A program made the translations under genes and the position numbers. Of a stretch of DNA of 6,273 nt, positions 1 through 5,110 are shown in pieces. Under the pieces are notes generated by a model. The model made no database searches and was not told where the DNA came from. It was given only the letters and a program-made list of their open reading frames with translations. Position 1 is the first letter of the stretch; each line of letters begins with the position of its first letter. Origin of the DNA: an uncultured Campylobacter sp. (GTDB lineage Bacteria > Campylobacterota > Campylobacteria > Campylobacterales > Campylobacteraceae); the NCBI RefSeq assembly GCF_938031315.1, contig NZ_CALHHT010000345.1, positions 1 to 6,273 on the forward strand, given 5' to 3'.

Positions 1-25
1 ATAAACACGCAAAGTCGCGCGTTCA

Positions 26-106
26 CTATATGCTACCGAACTTGTATGCGCTGTCTATGAGCCCGCCAAGCTCATCCTCATTAATGTCAAAACAACAATC
101 ACTCAT
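26..106 (-). CDS. Short frame at the left edge, possible 3' end of a decayed gene
   Basis: 26 codons (MSDCCFDINEDELGGLIDSA...) ending in TAG. The same frame is open back to a stop at 187-185, so up to 53 codons. The acidic, regular composition of the last 25 residues looks protein-like, but there is no clear ribosome site before the ATG. Not recognised. Confidence 0.2.
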   Translation of the reverse strand: MSDCCFDINEDELGGLIDSAYKFGSI

Positions 107-293
107 ATTGCTAGAAAGCGTGTCAGCTGGCAGGTATAAAAGAAAACTACTGCGAAAGTGGCGCAAAATACGATACCTCCACGCCTAGCTGCTTAGTGCT
201 TGCTGCTCTGCGCGCGCAAACCCAAGATCCAAAAAGAGATTTAAAGCAAAGTAGCGCCTGCCACCCTACGCGCGTGCGATAGCTCAAAGCTGC

Positions 294-328
294 CAAAAAG
301 TTTGCGCTCACTTCGCCACTGAGCGCAA
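294..328 (-). terminator. Terminator-like hairpin facing the minus direction
   Basis: On the minus strand a perfect 9-base stem TTGCGCTCA/TGAGCGCAA (302-310 with 320-328), loop of 9 bases, is followed at once by ACTTTTT. GC-rich stem plus T-run is the classic intrinsic form. It would end a transcript coming from bases above 330, where only short frames remain today. Confidence 0.5.
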
Positions 329-1018
329 TTTGCCTATTGCGCGCCTATTAATGCTTTCAGATTTCAACCTGTTCGCTTTTACTTTCCGTCTTTTAAATGC
401 CTGCGCGCAGCTAGCTGCAAAGACGTATTTGCTGGATATGCCTGTAGCTCGCCCCTCATGCCCTTGATAAAAATCCGCCGTAATTTATGCAGATATTTGA
501 AGTAGGATCCGTTTTGAGGCGATTTTTCATACGAAGCCTAAAAGCGCTACGCCGATACAGATGCTCGCGCCATTTTTTGCTCTGCGCGCGCTGCCTGCGT
601 CGCTGCGGTTACAATTTTTCTGATACGACATTTAAAGACAACCTATCGCCAAAACTACCGAAAAGCTTTTAACCTTGTTTTTTCTGCTTTAGAATTTAGT
701 CTCAATCAGTTCTTTGCTAATAAACCGACAGAATTTCCATGCTTTGATATAACCCATCCAAGCAGAATTTAGCTAAATTTATTTGGATTCCTAAAGACGC
801 GGCAACTTTTCTATCGCGTCTTATTTCGAATAGCAGCAAAATTCTATCGCCACACTGCAAAGAGTTAAATTCTATCGAGCAAATTTATTAAAAATTTTAA
901 GAGCAGCAAAAGCGATAATGGATGGTTAATGCTTTTCTATATGGATACCGCCGCCAAATTTTAATCAAAAGATATCCATTAAATTTAGGCTCTTTAAATT
1001 AGCCAGCAAAAGCTTAAA
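329..1018. other. Stretch without an intact gene
   Basis: No frame here has a convincing start, ribosome site and family. Besides the pair at 379-530, a minus-strand frame is open from 884 to its stop at 717 (55 codons, ends ...LDGLYQSMEILSVY) without a proper start. The word ATTCTATCG occurs at 841 and 870, and a 14-base word TGCTCTGCGCGCGC at 578-591 repeats the one at 204-217. AT content rises strongly after 670. Confidence 0.5.
379..530 (-). pseudogene. Two short overlapping frames, possible decayed gene
   Basis: A 24-codon frame (530-456, MKNRLKTDPTSNICINYGG...) ends in a TGA that overlaps the ATG of a 26-codon frame (459-379, MRGELQAYPANTSLQLAARR...) as ATGA. A single base change would join them into one ~50-residue stretch. 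The terminator-like hairpin lies about 50 bases downstream. Ribosome sites are poor and no family is recognised; either a frameshifted remnant or chance. Confidence 0.2.
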
Positions 1019-1040
1019 TTTCACAAGGTTCCCTGTGAAA
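1019..1040. repeat. Inverted repeat TTTCACA / TGTGAAA
   Basis: Seven-base perfect arms separated by 8 bases, 22 bases left of the terminator. Could be a second hairpin of the termination region or a protein-binding palindrome. It shares the word CCTGTGAAA with the hairpin at 4254-4268. Confidence 0.4.
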
Positions 1041-1062
1041 GCAAACCCCGCAATACTTCATT

Positions 1063-1082
1063 AAGCGGCGCAAAAGCCGCTT
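1063..1082 (-). terminator. Intrinsic terminator behind the SMI1-like gene
   Basis: A perfect 7-base stem AAGCGGC/GCCGCTT with a 6-base loop begins 7 bases after the stop codon at 1089. On the minus strand the T-run after the stem is weak (AATG...), while the opposite side ends in TTTAAATTTT; it could stop transcription from both sides. Confidence 0.6.
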
Positions 1083-1088
1083 TAAATT

Positions 1089-1772
1089 TTATCCCGCGAC
1101 GCGATTTACCCAGATCAAAAACTCATCGCTCGGGTTCTCGTCGTCCAGATGCGCGGGCGTGACGAGCTCAAGCGCGGTCTGCGGGATCGTCGTTTTGAAC
1201 GTCTGTGTTACCCACTGCTGAAATTTCAGGTTTGGATGCACGATAAAGTCGTCCTCCTCGCTGTTTGGCGGAGCGCTAAAATCCTCGTCCCAGCAGATCT
1301 CATCGTATCCGATCGCAAGCAATCGCAAAAAATCAAGCCCGCTATGAGCCAAAACGCAGGTCATCGTCGAACCCGAGCCGGAGCCCATGTGCACGATCTT
1401 CGTCTCGCCCGCATCGTCCAGCCATAGCGCGCACATCGAGCCCTCCGAGCCGCTGCCTGCGAACACGCAAAGCCGCTGCTTGATCTCCGCAGCAAGCTCG
1501 CGATCCTCGCCGTAAAACCAATACCTTAGCTCCTCGTCGCGATTTTTCGGCTCATCCGTGAAAAATACGATGTCCGTGCCGCCCTCGCGCTCATCGTCGC
1601 TCCAACTCTGCTGCAACCGATCCTGCGGGTAGAGATAGCCGCGTCTGCGCCCGCCCGCGTCGTCATAAAAGCCGTTTGCCTCGATCCACGCATAAAGCGC
1701 CTCAAGTTCGCTCGGCACGCGCATGCCCTGCGGTAGCGCTTCGCGTAGCTGCGCTAACAATAAATTTTCCAC
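1089..1772 (-). CDS. SMI1/KNR4 (SUKH)-like family protein
   Basis: 227 residues, GTG start with a strong AAGGAG five bases upstream (1783-1778). No signal peptide or membrane segment, so cytoplasmic. The N-terminus has the family-like VPSELEALYAWIEANGFY (19-36) and a WSDDEREGGTDIVFF strand (57-71). Then come RLCVFAGSGSEGSMCALWLDD (100-120), HMGSGSGSTMTCVLA (128-142), and LDFLRLLAIGYDEICWDEDF (146-165), the best-conserved block. The end (LKFQQWVTQTFKTTIP, 182-197) also fits SMI1/KNR4-like proteins I recall from many bacteria. In bacteria this superfamily includes immunity proteins that block polymorphic toxins, but many members are orphans. No toxin gene is next to it here, so an immunity role is only a possibility. 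The protein is acidic. A terminator follows within 10 bases of the stop, and the nearest upstream gene is 320 bases away: a single-gene unit. Confidence 0.72.
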   Translation of the reverse strand: MENLLLAQLREALPQGMRVPSELEALYAWIEANGFYDDAGGRRRGYLYPQDRLQQSWSDDEREGGTDIVFFTDEPKNRDEELRYWFYGEDRELAAEIKQRLCVFAGSGSEGSMCALWLDDAGETKIVHMGSGSGSTMTCVLAHSGLDFLRLLAIGYDEICWDEDFSAPPNSEEDDFIVHPNLKFQQWVTQTFKTTIPQTALELVTPAHLDDENPSDEFLIWVNRVAG

Positions 1773-1882
1773 GATCGCTCCTTTTGTTAAATTTGCCGCT
1801 CGAATTTTACTGCGTTTTGGCTAAATTTACGGATACTTTGTTTGATATTTGCGGCGTTTTACGCACCCCGTCGCCGCAAGCG

Positions 1883-1912
1883 CAAATCGGCTCTTTAAAT
1901 TTAGCCGATTTG
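1883..1912. repeat. Strong 10-base inverted repeat in the gap between the LRR and SMI1-like genes
   Basis: CAAATCGGCT and AGCCGATTTG form a perfect 10-base stem around a 10-base loop (CTTTAAATTT). It lies about 110 bases before the SMI1-like start and about 180 bases after the LRR stop. No T-run follows on either strand, so it is not a standard terminator; a leader hairpin, an operator, or an attenuator for the SMI1-like gene is possible. Confidence 0.5.
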
Positions 1913-1957
1913 ATTGCGATACGCACGCGGCGGCGTGAGCGCATATTTGAAAAAGGT

Positions 1958-2086
1958 ATGAGAATTTTTAGTAGAAAAATGCGTAAATTTTTACGACTTA
2001 AATTTTGCTATCTTGCAATCTCTTTACTATATTTTTTAGAAATTTGCGGCCTTAAATTTAGCTCGCCGCAAAGAGTAAAATTTTAG
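1958..2086 (+). CDS. Possible small membrane protein (weak)
   Basis: A 42-codon plus-strand frame beginning MRIFSRKMRKFLRLKF, with a basic N-terminus and then a hydrophobic run (about residues 16-32, CYLAISLLYFLEICGL) and stop TAG. It lies wholly in the gap between two minus-strand genes and ends 6 bases from the LRR stop, so the two would converge. Shine-Dalgarno-like AAAAGG is present but only one base from the ATG, which is too close. The frame stays open far upstream, over the antisense of the SMI1-like gene, which weakens it. AT-rich sequence readily gives such hydrophobic frames; I do not recognise it. Confidence 0.2.
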   Translation: MRIFSRKMRKFLRLKFCYLAISLLYFLEICGLKFSSPQRVKF

Positions 2087-2092
2087 CAATAT

Positions 2093-2953
2093 CTATAAAT
2101 TTAAAATTTCTCGCGCCTTTTGCTTGTACGCCTCAAATTTTTGCTCAAACTCCGCGCGTCTTTGCAGCTCGTTTTTCGCCCCTATTTTGGTGTACCCAGA
2201 GCCTCGCCCCAGAAAATATACATAGCCGGTATCTTTAAACTCCACCGCAAGCGGCATTTGCGCGCCCTCTACCCCCTCGCAAATAAGCTGCGCAAGCGCG
2301 TACTCCTCCAGCGCAAAGGCGTGCGGATACAGGCTTATCTTTTTTAAATTTTTAAGAGCGGCGAGCGGCAAAAGCGCCGGATATGGGGCTTTGCACTTCA
2401 CCCAGGTTAGTTTTAGCACTTCAAGGCCCGTTAGGCCTTTGAGAAACTCGAAATCTGCAATCGGCTGATCCCAATCTAGCGTGCCGTTGATACACAGATA
2501 TCGCAGCGAGGCTATGCCGCTAAGTCCAGAAAAATCGCTCACTCTGCGTAAATTTTCAAAATGCGCCGATCTTAAGCTTTTCAGCTCGCGCAGAGGCGAA
2601 AGGTCGCAAAATGCCGAGACGTATTCCAAAACGAGCTCCTGCAAAAGCGGCAGTTCGGCGAGAAAGTTGGTATTCTTCACTTGAGTTCTCGTAATGCGCA
2701 GACGCTTAAGCTGCCTAAGCCTAGATATCGCGGCGATCTGCTCCTTGCTAGGCAAGTGCAGGGTAAGCTCCTGCAGATCCCCGCACTCAAAAATCTGCTC
2801 CCAAAAAGGAGTATCCGCCCCTATTGTAGCGATCTGCAAGCTCTGCTTGTCCGCCACGGGGCCGTTTAGCGCGAATGCGAAACGCTCGCGGTTGGGCACC
2901 ATCGCCCAGTAATCGTCCTTTCGATCTAGCATATCCGCAAAGTGATGTATCAT
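2093..2953 (-). CDS. Leucine-rich repeat protein
   Basis: 286 residues from the ATG at 2953, chosen because GGAG sits 7 bases upstream; the frame could begin at a TTG at 3001, but no ribosome site is seen there. There is no signal peptide or membrane segment. A ~60-residue N-terminal cap (MIHHFADMLDRKDDYW...) precedes about seven leucine-rich repeats of ~22-25 residues; strand cores are LTLHL near 63, LKRLRIT at 82, LQELVLE at 104, LRSAHFE at 127, LRYLCING at 150, LEVLKLTWV at 177 and LKKISLY at 203. The stretch GTLDWDQPIADFEFLKGL at 157-174 and the tail YVYFLGRGSGYTKIG (244-258) plus a charged helix resemble the end of a recurring bacterial LRR protein type (FEFLGKGxGxVK). Such folds bind proteins; the partner is unknown. 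It is separated by about 300 bases from both neighbours, so probably transcribed alone. Confidence 0.8.
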   Translation of the reverse strand: MIHHFADMLDRKDDYWAMVPNRERFAFALNGPVADKQSLQIATIGADTPFWEQIFECGDLQELTLHLPSKEQIAAISRLRQLKRLRITRTQVKNTNFLAELPLLQELVLEYVSAFCDLSPLRELKSLRSAHFENLRRVSDFSGLSGIASLRYLCINGTLDWDQPIADFEFLKGLTGLEVLKLTWVKCKAPYPALLPLAALKNLKKISLYPHAFALEEYALAQLICEGVEGAQMPLAVEFKDTGYVYFLGRGSGYTKIGAKNELQRRAEFEQKFEAYKQKAREILNL

Positions 2954-2964
2954 TCGTAATCTCC
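2951..2964 (-). promoter_or_regulatory. Ribosome binding site fixing the LRR gene start
   Basis: GGAG (2964-2961) lies 7 bases before the ATG at 2953-2951 on the minus strand. The longer possible start, TTG at 3001, has no purine-rich site before it. An AT-rich TAAAAT at 2993-2988 could be a -10 element for this gene, but no clear -35 is visible. Confidence 0.6.
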
Positions 2965-3049
2965 GTTTTTGAAATTTTAAAGCACGAATTTTATCGCGCA
3001 AGCGGCGCGCTAAATTTAAACCCGTTTTCGAGCTCGTAAACCCTGTCGC

Positions 3050-3061
3050 CCTAAATTTAGG
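3050..3061. repeat. 12-base palindrome CCTAAATTTAGG
   Basis: A perfect palindrome about 100 bases before the LRR start, in the gap behind the phosphatase gene. It could be an operator, but it is built around the window's common TAAATTT word and so may be chance. A small hairpin AGCCT-GCC-AGGCT (3134-3146) lies nearby; on the minus strand it runs into TAAATTTAAA and could weakly end the phosphatase transcript. Confidence 0.3.
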
Positions 3062-3248
3062 CTCGCTGCGGCTCAGCCTGCGAATATTTCCGCTGTCACA
3101 ATAACTCGCCGCGGTAGTTTGCCTTTAAATTTAAGCCTGCCAGGCTCTAATCAAATTTGAGCCGCATAAGCTTTGGTTAAATCAAGCTCACGCGCTTCGA
3201 ATTTGCAAATTTCACGCCGCTTGAGCGGGCGAAAAAATAGAATTTCGT

Positions 3249-3935
3249 CTAAATTCCAAGCTCGGCTCTTACGAGCGCTTCGTTTTGCGGTGTCAAAAAG
3301 CCCGCGATATCCTGCCACATGGAGTGAAAGCCGTATCCGCCGTCTATCATCTCGCTGCGCGCGGCGTCCAGACTCCAGCCCTGATAGATCACGCGGTACA
3401 TCGCCACCACAAGCCCCGTGCGATCGGCTCCGTGATAGCAGTGCACGAGCACGGCGCCCTCCTTTTGGCGCTCGCGAATGGTGCGCAAGACGTCCGCGAT
3501 CTGCGCGGGCTTTATCTCCCAGCTTTGAAGCGGCTTGTTCGCGAGCCAAAATTGATCGCCAAACGCCCTTCTGTCGCCGCCTCTGCTAAAATGGCGCAGA
3601 TTTACGATGCTTTTGATGCCAAGCTCGTGCAGCTTCGCGGCGTAGCTTCCATCAAGCTGAGCGCTACGAAACAGCAGCTCGTCCACGCGGTAGAAATTTT
3701 TCGCTTCGTCGATGAGGGTTGCTTTTTGCGATGAGTTTGGGGTTGTGCCGCTCGCTGCGGTATCTGCGCTTTTAAAATGCGTGTCTTTAAATTTGGCGTC
3801 TTTTGCGTCCGAGAGATTTAGCTCCGCGCCGCTCGTTTTTCTAAAATTTATGGAATTCGCATCTGTCGCAAGCTCCGCATTTACGCTGGTCGCAAAGAAA
3901 AGCGCGGCCGCTAATGCAAGGGTTTTAAATTTCAA
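3249..3935 (-). CDS. Secreted dual-specificity-like protein tyrosine phosphatase
   Basis: 228 residues. Residues 1-20 form a signal peptide (MKFKTLALAAALFFATSVNA, cleavage expected near A20), so the enzyme should act in the periplasm or outside. A variable linker runs to about 75; the phosphatase fold follows: FYRVDELLFRSAQ at 81-93, GIKSIVNLR at 106-114, and the signature HCYHGADRTG at 165-174. In that CX5R loop, C166 is the nucleophile and R172 the phosphate-binding arginine. The tail MYRVIYQGWS..A..EMIDGGYGFH at 179-204 is typical of bacterial DSP-like phosphatases that take phosphotyrosine, other phosphoproteins or phosphoinositides; the substrate cannot be read here. The general acid is uncertain (candidate E140 region). 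The start is TTG at 3935, chosen for the signal peptide and a well-spaced AAAGGA; the nearby ATG is out of frame. It stands alone, with gaps of about 420 bases upstream and 296 downstream. Confidence 0.85.
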   Translation of the reverse strand: MKFKTLALAAALFFATSVNAELATDANSINFRKTSGAELNLSDAKDAKFKDTHFKSADTAASGTTPNSSQKATLIDEAKNFYRVDELLFRSAQLDGSYAAKLHELGIKSIVNLRHFSRGGDRRAFGDQFWLANKPLQSWEIKPAQIADVLRTIRERQKEGAVLVHCYHGADRTGLVVAMYRVIYQGWSLDAARSEMIDGGYGFHSMWQDIAGFLTPQNEALVRAELGI

Positions 3936-3940
3936 ATTTC
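3927..3940 (-). repeat. Tandem 7-base repeat GAAATTT x2 at a gene start
   Basis: Two exact adjacent copies of GAAATTT (minus strand) lie across the phosphatase start. Removing one copy would turn the present out-of-frame ATG into an in-frame start reading M-K-F-K-T, the same N-terminus, but with the Shine-Dalgarno almost touching the ATG. The repeat could be a simple slippage duplication. Confidence 0.8.
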
Positions 3941-3947
3941 ATCCTTT
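3933..3947 (-). promoter_or_regulatory. Ribosome binding site deciding a TTG start, with overlapping 7-base tandem repeat
   Basis: On the minus strand AAAGGA (3947-3942) is followed by six bases and then TTG (3935-3933), which begins the phosphatase signal peptide. An ATG at 3942-3940 overlaps the end of the Shine-Dalgarno and reads M-K-F-E-I-stop, so it cannot start the gene. The two frames differ because GAAATTT is present twice in tandem (3927-3940). Confidence 0.6.
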
Positions 3948-4163
3948 AAATTTGGCTAAATTTTATGATTTTTGTAAAATTTAACGCCAGACGGGTCAAA
4001 ATGCAAAACGTAAGCGCGCCCAAATTTAACGCAAAATTTGAGCGTCAAACCCGCCAAAATCGCCGCTAAATTTTGCCGCGAGCCCGCAAGTCGCGCCGTT
4101 AAAATCAAAATTTCGTTTTAAATTTCCCCGTTCCCGCCCTCGGTATCGCTAGATCAGTACGCG

Positions 4164-4189
4164 GTAGTTACATTGCGTAGTTACATTGC
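4164..4189 (+). repeat. 13-base perfect tandem repeat
   Basis: GTAGTTACATTGC occurs twice with no spacer. It lies in the gene-free gap between the DIP1984 and phosphatase genes. Two copies only; could be a recent slippage duplication. Confidence 0.85.
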
Positions 4190-4253
4190 CCTTGTAAATT
4201 TACTGAAAATAAATCGTAAAAGGGGTGCGCCGTTTCCGCGAGCGCTGCCATAA

Positions 4254-4284
4254 ACCTGTTTCACAGGTGAGTTTCGTACTCGCC
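4254..4284. repeat. Two mutually exclusive hairpins
   Basis: ACCTGT-TTC-ACAGGT (4254-4268) is a perfect 6-base stem. GGTGAGT-TTCGT-ACTCGCC (4266-4284) is a 7-base stem with one G-T pair. They share GGT, so only one can form at a time. They lie 70-100 bases beyond the DIP1984 stop. No T-run follows on the minus strand, so a terminator role is uncertain. Confidence 0.45.
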
Positions 4285-4317
4285 TCTTGCGATACTTACC
4301 CGAAATTTTAATTTTCA

Positions 4318-4337
4318 CGAAATTCTTTCAAATTTCG
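4318..4337 (-). terminator. Weak inverted repeat after the DIP1984 gene
   Basis: CGAAATT / AATTTCG, 7-base arms and a 6-base loop, 17 bases after the stop at 4355. AT-rich stem and no clean T-run, so it may be only an effect of the common AAATTT word. Confidence 0.25.
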
Positions 4338-4354
4338 CCGCTAAATTTGACGCT

Positions 4355-4810
4355 TTAGTTGGTCAGATCAGTCTGCCAGTTCGCGCCTTGCAGCGTCGTG
4401 TCAAGCTGTCTGATCTGCTTAGCCAGCTCGTCCACCTGCTTTTGCAGCGCCGCGACGTCGACCGTGCTTAAAATTTTAATCTCGCTGCGCGAATAAACAT
4501 CCACTTTTTGCGCGGAAGCTTGCGCAAAAGCCCGCAATGCACCCGCTTTTAGCGTGAGTACGTCGCGCTTGGCGATTAGCTCGGTTAGGCTCTTGCCGTC
4601 CGCTTTTGCGGTGCAGTTGGTTAAATTTATCCGAACGATTAGCCGCTCAAGCTCGCTTGTGAGCGCATCCAGCTCGGCTAGTAGCGCCTTTGGCTCTTCG
4701 CTGGGTTTCTCGCCCTCTTGCACCTTCGCGTTGTCCGCGAGCCTTGATTTTAGCTGCTCGATGCGTTTTTGTATGTCGGCGCGCAGTATCAGCGCCTCGG
4801 CTAGTTTCAT
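4355..4810 (-). CDS. DIP1984 family coiled-coil protein
   Basis: A complete 151-residue protein beginning MKLAEALILRADIQKRIEQL. It matches the DIP1984 family (sometimes labelled septicolysin in databases) along its length: DNAKVQEGEKPSEEP at 26-40, a helical segment ending in RINLTN at 60-65, a K-RD pair at 81-83, YSRSEIK..STVDV at 106-119, and LQKQVDELAKQIRQLD at 122-137 followed by a conserved NW near the end. It is mostly long charged helices with heptad-like spacing and has no signal peptide or membrane segment, so a cytoplasmic oligomer is likely. Function is not established for the family. ATG start preceded by AAGGA with 5 bases of spacing. It begins 18 bases after the DUF799 stop, suggesting co-transcription with that lipoprotein gene. 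Length is normal for the family. Confidence 0.88.
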   Translation of the reverse strand: MKLAEALILRADIQKRIEQLKSRLADNAKVQEGEKPSEEPKALLAELDALTSELERLIVRINLTNCTAKADGKSLTELIAKRDVLTLKAGALRAFAQASAQKVDVYSRSEIKILSTVDVAALQKQVDELAKQIRQLDTTLQGANWQTDLTN

Positions 4811-4828
4811 TTTCGTCCTTTTTAAAAT

Positions 4829-5110
4829 TTATTTGCCGCCGCCAAGCTGTCGATCTTGTCCGTAGTGCGGTGAATACGGGCCGTAGAGCAAGCATTTGTT
4901 GCAGTTTTGGCCCAGCAGCATCGCATCTGCGCTCGCAGAGAGCTTGTATCCCGCGTCGGAGACGGTATCGCCGATCTGTTTGATGACCGCGGAGATCAGC
5001 ATGCCTACAAGATCGCTACTGCCTCTGCTTGAGTCGTCGCTTACCTGCGCCGAGCCCTCCCAGAGCGTCGCGCCGCTTCGCAGATCCACGAGCTTGGCAT
5101 TGACCGCCAC
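4829..5110 (-). pseudogene. C-terminal fragment of a GNA1162/DUF799-type lipoprotein
   Basis: The last ~94 residues of the chimeric frame read VNAKLVDLRSGATLWEG, then an amphipathic stretch with a conserved VGMLISAVIKQIGD, then LLYGPYSPHYGQD and a short GGGK end. The LVDLR-G-xLWEG and LYGPYxPxYGxD signatures are those of the DUF799/GNA1162 family. These are outer-membrane-directed lipoproteins often encoded with a CsgG-like and a DUF4810 lipoprotein. The signal peptide, lipobox cysteine and N-terminal half are missing because synthetase sequence takes their place. Base composition matches the left part of the window. In the true host genome this is probably an intact gene of roughly 200 codons, with DIP1984 downstream. 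Family assignment is from motif memory and was not searched. Confidence 0.7.

Larger units (their letters stand above)
3943..4354. other. Gap of about 410 bases without a gene
   Basis: No credible frame. The stretch is rich in AAATTT words and holds a 13-base tandem repeat (4164-4189), two alternative hairpins (4254-4284) and a weak inverted repeat near the DIP1984 stop (4318-4337). The phosphatase promoter should lie in the part next to 3943, but no clear -10/-35 pair stands out. Confidence 0.5.

Noticed and set aside
487..672. 61-codon plus-strand frame, Arg/Cys-rich
   Set aside because: No ribosome site, unusual Cys/Arg composition, and overlap with opposite-strand frames and hairpins; no recognisable similarity.
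1676..1957. Upstream part of the long plus-strand frame that continues to 2086
   Set aside because: Its first half is antisense to the SMI1-like gene start, and it lacks a ribosome site; only the part from 1958 has any protein-like layout.
2093..2230. GIY-YIG/T5orf172-like words (GYVYFL...YTKIG...RR) at the end of the LRR protein
   Set aside because: Only about 45 residues remain, too few for the nuclease fold, and the same FLGxGxG-VK tail is familiar from other bacterial LRR proteins.
3285..3734. 149-codon plus-strand frame antisense to the phosphatase
   Set aside because: The minus strand carries the clear catalytic motif and signal peptide; the plus frame has no family-like features.
4164..4189. 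Tandem repeat as the start of a CRISPR array
   Set aside because: Only two copies of 13 bases without a spacer; no cas genes.
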